Positions 28,959 to 34,430 of a stretch of DNA of 34,430 bases are shown here, in pieces. The position numbers were made by a program, and so were the translations under genes. Position 1 is the first letter of the stretch. Each line of letters begins with the position of its first letter. A model generated the notes under the pieces. The model was not told the DNA's origin, ran no database searches, and worked only from the letters and a program-made list of their open reading frames with translations. The stretch spans positions 1-34,430 of the forward strand of contig CAVOKZ010000036.1 of assembly GCA_963696625.1 (NCBI GenBank), read 5' to 3'. The stretch is from JAWVFN01 sp963696625 (GTDB lineage: Bacteria > Actinomycetota > Thermoleophilia > Solirubrobacterales > 70-9).

Positions 28959-29359
28959 GCCCCCGGCCTCCAGATCATCACGACCAGCAGCAGCACGACC
29001 AAGAGGACGCGCATCCAGTGCGAGAAGACCGCGCGCGACGACAGCGACACGGCGGCGCTGTCGCCGCTCGTCGCCTTGCCGATCGCGATGTCGGCGCTCT
29101 GCCCGGCGCCCGTGGCGAGCAGCCAGAGCACGATCGCGGCGATGATCCAGCCGTCCCAGATCTCGTAGTCGTCGACGTAGAGCGCGAGCCAGACGCCGAA
29201 CACGAGCGTCCCCAATCCGCCGACGCCCCAGAGGATGGTCGACGTAAGCCTTGTCGGCTTATCGACCGGCGACCCGAGCACGAAGGCGCTGATCATCACC
29301 GTCGCCGCGACCAGCGCGAACGCGGACAGAACGTGGAGGAAGAGCAGCGTGTCGAACAT
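28955..29359 (-). CDS. Integral membrane protein, DUF2269-like
   Basis: This protein of 134 residues starts from ATG 29359 (MFDTLLFLHVLSAFALVAAT); an alternative GTG at 29380 adds seven residues and looks less likely. Four hydrophobic segments are visible, the first with LLFLHVLSAF, then LTSTILWGVGGLGTLVFGVW, WIIAAIVLWLLATGAGQSAD and HWMRVLLVVLLLVVMIW. The LFLHVL opening matches its downstream neighbour, so they form a pair in one operon. The role is unknown. It points away from the dnaX cluster. Confidence 0.65.
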   Translation of the reverse strand: MFDTLLFLHVLSAFALVAATVMISAFVLGSPVDKPTRLTSTILWGVGGLGTLVFGVWLALYVDDYEIWDGWIIAAIVLWLLATGAGQSADIAIGKATSGDSAAVSLSSRAVFSHWMRVLLVVLLLVVMIWRPGA

Positions 29360-29472
29360 CGCGGACGCGATCCTACCCACCGCGGAGGGCGGCTGAGCGG
29401 CGCCCCTGTGAACACCCGCAAGGAGCGGGGAGCCTTCGAGGGACGAGGGAGGCGCCAGCTAGACTCGCTCGC

Positions 29473-31188
29473 GTGTCCGAATCGGCCTCTCTATACCGCC
29501 GCTTCCGGCCCCAGAGCTTCGCTGAGGTGGTGGGGCAGGAGCACGTCGTCCGCACGCTGAGCAGCGCGGTCGAGAACGACAAGGTCCACCACGCCTACCT
29601 CTTCGTCGGCTCCCGCGGGACCGGCAAGACCTCGATGGCGAAGATCCTCGCCCGCTCGCTCAACTGCGTCAACGGCCCGACCGTGACGCCCTGCGGCGAG
29701 TGCGAGTCGTGCGTGACGATCGCCGCCGGCACCTCGCTCGACGTGATCGAGATGGACGCCGCCTCGAACCGCTCGGTGGACGACATCCGCGAGCTGCGCG
29801 ACCGCGTCGGCTACGCGCCGGCCGCCGGCCGCTGGAAGGTCTACATCCTCGACGAGGCGCACATGCTGACCAAGGAGGCGTGGAACGCCTTCCTCAAGAC
29901 GCTCGAGGAGCCGCCGCCGAACACCAGCTTCATCCTCGCCACGACCGAGCCGCAGAAGGTGATGGCGACGATCGTAGACCGCTGTCAGCGCTTCGACTTC
30001 CACCGGCCCTCGCTCGAGCAGATCACCGAGGTGCTCACCCGCGCTGCGAAGGCCGAGAAGATCGACGTCGACGACGGCGCTCTCGCGCTGATCTCGCGCT
30101 CGGCCTCGGGCAGCTTCCGTGACGCGCTCGGCACCCTCGACCAGCTCGTCTCCTACTGCGGCGACAAGGTCACCGCCGACGACGTGCTGGCGATGCTCGG
30201 CGCGGCCGACGCAGATCTGATCTTCCGCGCCGTCGACTCGGTCGGCGCCGGCGACGCCCGCGGCGCGCTCGCCGCCGTCGACGAGCTCGTCTCCTCCGGC
30301 CGCGACCCGGCCCAGTTCGCCCGCGACCTCGTCTCGCACCTGCGCCAGCTGATCGTCGTCCGCACCACCGGCGAGATCCCCGACGCCTTCAGCGTCACGG
30401 TCTCCGAGCCCGACCGCCTCTCCGAGCAGGCCCAGCGCATCCCCGAAGCCTCGGTGATGGCCGCGATCGACACGCTCTCGACCGCGCTGGCCAACATCCG
30501 CGAAGGCGACGACGCGCGCCTGTCGCTCGAGGTCGCGCTGCTGAAGGTGGCCCGGCCTTCGCTCGATACGTCCCGGGAGGCATTGCTTCGCCGGATCGAA
30601 CGGCTCGAAGGCGGAAACGCAGAAGCGCCGCCGGCTCCCGACCCAACCCCTTCAGAGAAGGCGGATGACGCGGGTCTGGGCGCGGGGGCCGCCTTCCGCG
30701 GCCCTGGCAACCCTGCAACCGAGACAACCCCTGCAGGCGAAAACGCGCGGCCCGCGGATCGTGGGGCCCCGCCCCCGGACCCGCCGACCACCTCCCTCGA
30801 CTTCGACAAAGTGCGCGACCTCTGGCCGGCAGTTGTCGAGAACGTGCGGGAACAGGGGGCCGACATGCTTTCGAGCGTTCTCGAGGGGACCAAGCCGATC
30901 GCGATCGACGCGAAGAAGTCTGTTCTGCGCATCGGCTTCGCGGCCTCGGCCACCTTCAACAAGCGCAAAGCCGAGTCGAAGGCGAACGTCGAACGGCTGG
31001 CGGAGGCGTTGAAGGAGACCGTCGGCCAGCCGCTGCGACCCGCCTTCGAGCTGCTCGAGGGAGACGCCGAGCCCGAGGAGGCCGGCGACGATGCACCGGT
31101 GTCCGACGAGGAGCTGGTTGAGTTGATCAAGACCAAGTTCGACGCCAGTGAGGTCGTCGACGAAGAGAAGAGGAGCGCGGAAGGATGA
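29473..31188 (+). CDS. dnaX: DNA polymerase III subunit gamma/tau
   Basis: This 571-residue clamp-loader ATPase has Walker A GSRGTGKTS at 46-54, the zinc cysteines 65, 74, 77 and 80 (NCVNGPTVTPCGECESC), Walker B ILDEAHML (DEAH 127-130) and the sensor region FILATTEPQKV and DRCQRFDF. Domain III follows to about 370, then a Pro/Glu/Gly-rich linker and a short C-terminal domain (SLDFDKVRDLWPAVVENVRE) that corresponds to tau contacts. GTG 29473 is used. The gene overlaps the ebfC start by four bases, the standard dnaX-ebfC-recR order. No classic A-rich slippery site is visible in this GC-rich sequence, so production of a separate gamma form cannot be shown. Confidence 0.96.
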   Translation: MSESASLYRRFRPQSFAEVVGQEHVVRTLSSAVENDKVHHAYLFVGSRGTGKTSMAKILARSLNCVNGPTVTPCGECESCVTIAAGTSLDVIEMDAASNRSVDDIRELRDRVGYAPAAGRWKVYILDEAHMLTKEAWNAFLKTLEEPPPNTSFILATTEPQKVMATIVDRCQRFDFHRPSLEQITEVLTRAAKAEKIDVDDGALALISRSASGSFRDALGTLDQLVSYCGDKVTADDVLAMLGAADADLIFRAVDSVGAGDARGALAAVDELVSSGRDPAQFARDLVSHLRQLIVVRTTGEIPDAFSVTVSEPDRLSEQAQRIPEASVMAAIDTLSTALANIREGDDARLSLEVALLKVARPSLDTSREALLRRIERLEGGNAEAPPAPDPTPSEKADDAGLGAGAAFRGPGNPATETTPAGENARPADRGAPPPDPPTTSLDFDKVRDLWPAVVENVREQGADMLSSVLEGTKPIAIDAKKSVLRIGFAASATFNKRKAESKANVERLAEALKETVGQPLRPAFELLEGDAEPEEAGDDAPVSDEELVELIKTKFDASEVVDEEKRSAEG

Positions 31189-31526
31189 CCCCCAAGCAGC
31201 CGGATCTCGGCGCGATGATGAAGCAGGTGCAGCAGATGCAGGGCGAGATGATGAAGGCCCAGGAGGCGCTCAAGGACGAGAGCGTCGAGGCCGGCGCGGG
31301 CGGCGGCATGGTCAAGGTCAAGATGAGCGGCGATCTGCGGCTGCTCTCGCTCGAGATCTCGCCCGACGCGATCGACCCTGAGGACGCAGAGATGCTCCAG
31401 GACATGGTCGCCGCGGCGGTAAACGAGGCGCTTCGCTCGGCCCAGGAGCTGGCCGCGGCGAAGATGGGCGGGATCACCGGCGGCCTCGGCGGCCCGGGCG
31501 GCATGCCCGGCCTGCCGGGGATGTAG
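31185..31526 (+). CDS. ebfC: Nucleoid-associated protein, YbaB/EbfC family
   Basis: This 113-residue protein contains KQPDLGAMMKQVQQMQGEMM, the first coiled-coil helix, then VKVKMSGDLRLLSLEISPDA and DMVAAAVNEALRSAQELAAA, as in EbfC. The C-terminus is Gly/Met-rich (GGITGGLGGPGGMPGL). The protein is a dimer that binds DNA and is encoded between dnaX and recR in most bacteria. ATG 31185 overlaps the dnaX stop by four bases. Confidence 0.94.
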   Translation: MTPKQPDLGAMMKQVQQMQGEMMKAQEALKDESVEAGAGGGMVKVKMSGDLRLLSLEISPDAIDPEDAEMLQDMVAAAVNEALRSAQELAAAKMGGITGGLGGPGGMPGLPGM

Positions 31527-31556
31527 CCCGTCCAGGTCCTCCGAGAGACTTCACGT

Positions 31557-32150
31557 ATGTACGCGGGCCCCGTCAGCCGCCTGATCGCCGAGCTCTCCCG
31601 TCTTCCGGGGATCGGCCAGCGAACCGCGCAGCGGCTCGCGTTCCACATCCTCCGCTCGGATGACGAGGAGGCGCTCGCCCTCGCCGAGGCGATCCGCGAG
31701 GTCAGGGAGAAGGTCGGCCTCTGCGAGGTCTGCTTCAACCTCGCCGAGGGGCCGCGCTGCACGATTTGCTCGGACCCGCGCCGCGAGCAGGCGGCGATCT
31801 GTGTGGTCGAGGAGCCGGGCGACGTGATTCCGATCGAGCGCACCGGCGAGTACCGCGGTCTCTACCACGTGCTCGGCGGCGCGCTGTCGCCGATCGACGG
31901 CATCGACCCCGAGGACCTGAAGATAGGCGAGCTCCTCGAGCGCGCCAAGAGCCCCGACGTCAGCGAGGTCGTGATCGCGACCAACCCGACCACGACCGGC
32001 GAGGCGACCGCGATGCACATCGCCGACGCCCTGCGCGGCGAGGTCTCGGTCACGCGGCTGGCCAGCGGCCTGCCGGTCGGCGCCGACCTCGAGCACACCG
32101 ACGAGGTCACGCTCGGCAAGGCGCTCGCGGGCCGGCGAACCCTCGACTAG
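31557..32150 (+). CDS. recR: Recombination protein RecR
   Basis: This protein of 197 residues has a helix-hairpin-helix (LIAELSRLPGIGQRTAQRLA), a zinc finger with Cys56, Cys59, Cys68 and Cys71 (CEVCFNLAEGPRCTICSD), and a Toprim domain (ICVVEEPGDVIPIERTGEYR, GLYHVLGGALSPIDGI and VIATNPTTTGEATA). RecR forms a clamp with RecO and loads RecA on gapped DNA. ATG 31557. It ends where the opposite gene's stop lies (overlap of three bases). Confidence 0.97.
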   Translation: MYAGPVSRLIAELSRLPGIGQRTAQRLAFHILRSDDEEALALAEAIREVREKVGLCEVCFNLAEGPRCTICSDPRREQAAICVVEEPGDVIPIERTGEYRGLYHVLGGALSPIDGIDPEDLKIGELLERAKSPDVSEVVIATNPTTTGEATAMHIADALRGEVSVTRLASGLPVGADLEHTDEVTLGKALAGRRTLD

Positions 32151-32389
32151 CGCAGGCGGCGGGTGCGGTCGTCCGGGCCGACGTAGTCGTCGCGCGGGTC
32201 GCCGCGTGACGCGCCGCCCGGGTTGTTGCGCATGATCTCGAACAGCAGCGTGAGCGCCAGGCCGGCGCCGCCGCAGATCATCAGGATCAGCCCGACGGTC
32301 GGGATGCTGATCGTGCTCGAGTCGACGTTGATCGCGTAGCGCAGGATCGCGCCGACGGCGATCAGGAATATGGACGTGGCGAGGCTCAC
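32147..32389 (-). CDS. DUF6458-like small membrane protein
   Basis: This protein of 80 residues starts from GTG 32389 (MSLATSIFLIAVGAILRYAI). It has two hydrophobic segments, the second PTVGLILMICGGAGLALTLL, and a polar C-terminus NPGGASRGDPRDDYVGPDDR. SIFLIAVGAIL.YA.N........TVG.ILMI is the pattern of DUF6458, a small actinobacterial membrane family of unknown function. A TTG at 32428 would add 13 residues. It converges on recR with overlapping stops. Confidence 0.75.
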   Translation of the reverse strand: MSLATSIFLIAVGAILRYAINVDSSTISIPTVGLILMICGGAGLALTLLFEIMRNNPGGASRGDPRDDYVGPDDRTRRLR

Positions 32390-32438
32390 CGCCGCCAGGA
32401 TAGGCGACCGCGCGCCAGCGCAATGCAACCGGCGCTGC

Positions 32439-34430
32439 TCAGGCCTTCTCGGGCGTCGGCCCGGCCTCCGAAAGCCCGAACCGGTGGTGGAGCCAGCGCA
32501 GCGGCTTCGGCGCCCACCAGTTCCATTCGCCGAGCAGCTCCATCAGCGAGGGAACCAGCAGCGCGCGGATGATCGTCGCGTCGAGCAGCACGGCGAGCGC
32601 CGTGCCGACGCCGTTCTGCTTGATGAAGACGATCTGCGAGGTGGCGAAGGCGCCGATCGCGATCGCGAACAGCAGCGCCGCGGCGGTGACGATGCGGCCG
32701 GTGCGCTCGAGGCCGATCGAGACGGCGTCCGAGTTCGACGCTCCCTGGTCGCGCGCCTCCTTGATCCGCGAGAGCAGGAAGACGCCGTAGTCGGTCGATA
32801 GCCCGAACGCCACCGCGAAGATCAGGATCGGCATCGTCTGCTCGAGCGCGCCCTGGCTCGTGTAATCGAGCAGGCCCTCGAGCCTCCCGTCCTGGAAGAT
32901 GAAGACGAGGATCCCGAACACGGCACTGAGGTTGAGCCCGTTCATGATCAGCGCCTTGATCGGCAGGATCACCGACCCGGTCATCAGGAAGAGGATCACC
33001 AGGGTCGCGACCACGATGATCGCGACCGCTGTCGGCAGGTGCTCCTCGAGGCTGGCCTGGAAGTCCAAGAACTCGGCGGAGGCGCCCGTCACCTGGATCT
33101 CGGCGCCGGGAGGCGGCGGCAGGTCGCGGGTCTGATCCACGAGGTCGCGGCTGCCGTCGTCGAGGTAGTCGGTCTTCGAGATCACCTGGATCAGGCTCAC
33201 ATCCCGGCCGTACTGCTGCGGGGGCAGGGCTTCGGCGACGCCGGGCATGCCGGCGACCTGCTTCTGAAGGGCCACGGCCGCGCCGGGGTTGCCACCGCTG
33301 ACGACGACGTCTACGGGGGAGTCGCGGAACGGCGGGAAGTCGGCGCGGATCGTGCTGTCGACCTGCCTCGCGCTCGCCGAGTCGGGCAGGATCTGAGCGT
33401 CGACCCCGGTGAACTTGATCCCGTAGAAGGGGATGCCGAGGAACAGCAGGAAAGCGGCCGCGGCGATCGCGATCCGCCCCGGGAAGCGCTGGACCGTGCG
33501 CGAGAGCCGGTACCAGAAGCCCTCCTCGGTGGGCCTGGCTTCGGCCTCGGCGCGGCGCTGGAGGAACTTCGGCGCCAGGGCGTTGACGCGATTTCCGAGC
33601 AGCGCCAGGATCGCCGGCAGCACGATCAGCGAGATCCCGGCCGCGAGCACAGCGACCATCAATCCGCCGAGGCCCATCGAATAGAGGAAGCGCTGCGGGA
33701 AGACGAGCAGCGAGGCGAGCGCCACGGCCACCGTCAGCGAGCTGAACATGACCGTGCGCCCGGCGGTGTTCATCGTCCGCGTCATCGCGGGCAGGCCGGG
33801 GCCGTCCTTGGCGATCTCCTCCCGGTACCTCGAGACCATGAACAGGCTGTAGTCGATCGCCAGCCCGAGTCCGAGCGCCGGTCGTCAGGTTGAGGGCGAA
33901 GATCGAGACCGAGAGGAACTGAGAAGCGAGCCAGAGGCCGAAGAAGGTGCCCATGATCGCCAGCCCGCCGACCAGCAACGGCAGCCCGGCGGCGACCAGG
34001 CTGCGGAAGAAGAGCAGCGAGAGCAGGAAGAGCAGGGGGAAGGCGAGCATCTCGGCCATCCTCAGGTCCTTCTCGACCTGATCGTTGACCTGCTGCTGCG
34101 CCATCAGACTGCCCCCGACCTCGACGTCGGGCTCGTCTTCGAGGCTCGCGGCGACCTCTTCGGCGGCGTCCTGCCCCGCCTTGTCGCCGGTCGGCTTCAG
34201 CGAGACGGCCAGATAGGTCGAGTCGCCTTCGCTGGAGACGAACGCGCGAGACCCGGTGTCGTAGAAGCCGGTGACCTTGGCGACCTCGGGATCGCTCGAG
34301 AGCCTCTTCGAGAGCGAATCGACGCGCGCCCGCGTCGCCGCCTGATCGATGTCGGCCTGCTGGACGAGGACGATCAGCCCGGTCTCGCGGTAGCCCGCAT
34401 CTTCGAGCCGGTCGCTGGCCTGGACGCTCT
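32439..34430 (-). pseudogene. MMPL/RND-like transporter, frameshifted, cut by window edge
   Basis: Reading leftwards from the window edge, a periplasmic domain (TGLIVLVQQADIDQAATRAR ... DVEVGGSLMAQQQVNDQVEK) leads to three helices with LLFLLSLLFFRSLVAAGLPL, then SIFALNLTTG. Sense then moves to another frame, where GLGLAIDYSLFMVSRYREE continues, and a one-base insertion near 33875 (GCGCCGG) explains the break. From there come the second periplasmic domain (ILPDSASARQVDSTIRADFP) and the helices around AVAFGLSTDYGVFLLSRIKE, which carry the GLxxDYxxFL signature of both repeats. It is an MMPL-family lipid/drug exporter of about 700 or more residues; the 5' end lies outside the window. Confidence 0.85.

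Overview
The window is high-GC DNA from what is most likely an actinobacterium. An actinobacterial-type integration host factor whose core (MPKIGRVKATRVL...CRISPSKT) is what I associate with Thermoleophilia/Solirubrobacterales, a DUF6458-type small membrane protein, many GTG starts and start/stop-overlapping genes all point that way. The order-level guess is an inference from protein style, not from a marker gene.

Positions 1-10151 are the right-hand end of an integrated phage-like element. A leftward CI-like repressor (cut by the window edge) faces a rightward Cro-like gene across a divergent promoter. A tightly packed rightward early operon follows: small unknown proteins, an Fe-S PD-(D/E)XK nuclease, a Sak4-type ATPase and a DUF669-like ssDNA-binding protein (a recombination set). 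Next come two winged-helix proteins, an HNH nuclease, an iteron-like gap, a stand-alone DnaA domain-I-like protein and an mIHF homologue. Then there is a DUF6745-type protein carrying 31 copies of a 12-bp repeat, with a small conserved-looking partner, and finally excisionase and tyrosine integrase. The element ends at a 3' fragment of tRNA-Ser(CGA), so the intact tRNA and any structural genes should lie to the left of the window.

Positions 10152-34430 are chromosome. First are a flavoprotein, a broken HAD gene beside a dispersed repeat, and a leftward membrane protein/FIST/GAF-GGDEF-EAL group. These are followed by a divergent SDR/zinc alcohol dehydrogenase pair, two secreted proteins, and a membrane GGDEF-HD protein. 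Further right are a membrane protein, a potassium-channel-like gene, a DHA2-type MFS exporter, tRNA-Val(CAC), and a long-form SRP RNA with an Alu domain. The last stretch has a GT-C-like membrane protein with a GST-like protein, YqgE/AlgH, two DUF2269-like membrane proteins, the dnaX-ebfC-recR recombination/replication cluster, a DUF6458 protein and an MMPL/RND-like exporter cut by the right edge.

Six genes, in both element and chromosome, carry what look like small indels (excisionase, DUF6745, HAD, GGDEF-EAL, GGDEF-HD, MMPL). Five fit a single-base change. This density suggests indel errors in the assembly and should temper claims of gene decay. The features I find most interesting are the tandem-repeat DUF6745 gene, the stand-alone DnaA domain-I protein next to iteron-like DNA, and an 87%-identical 79-bp dispersed repeat.
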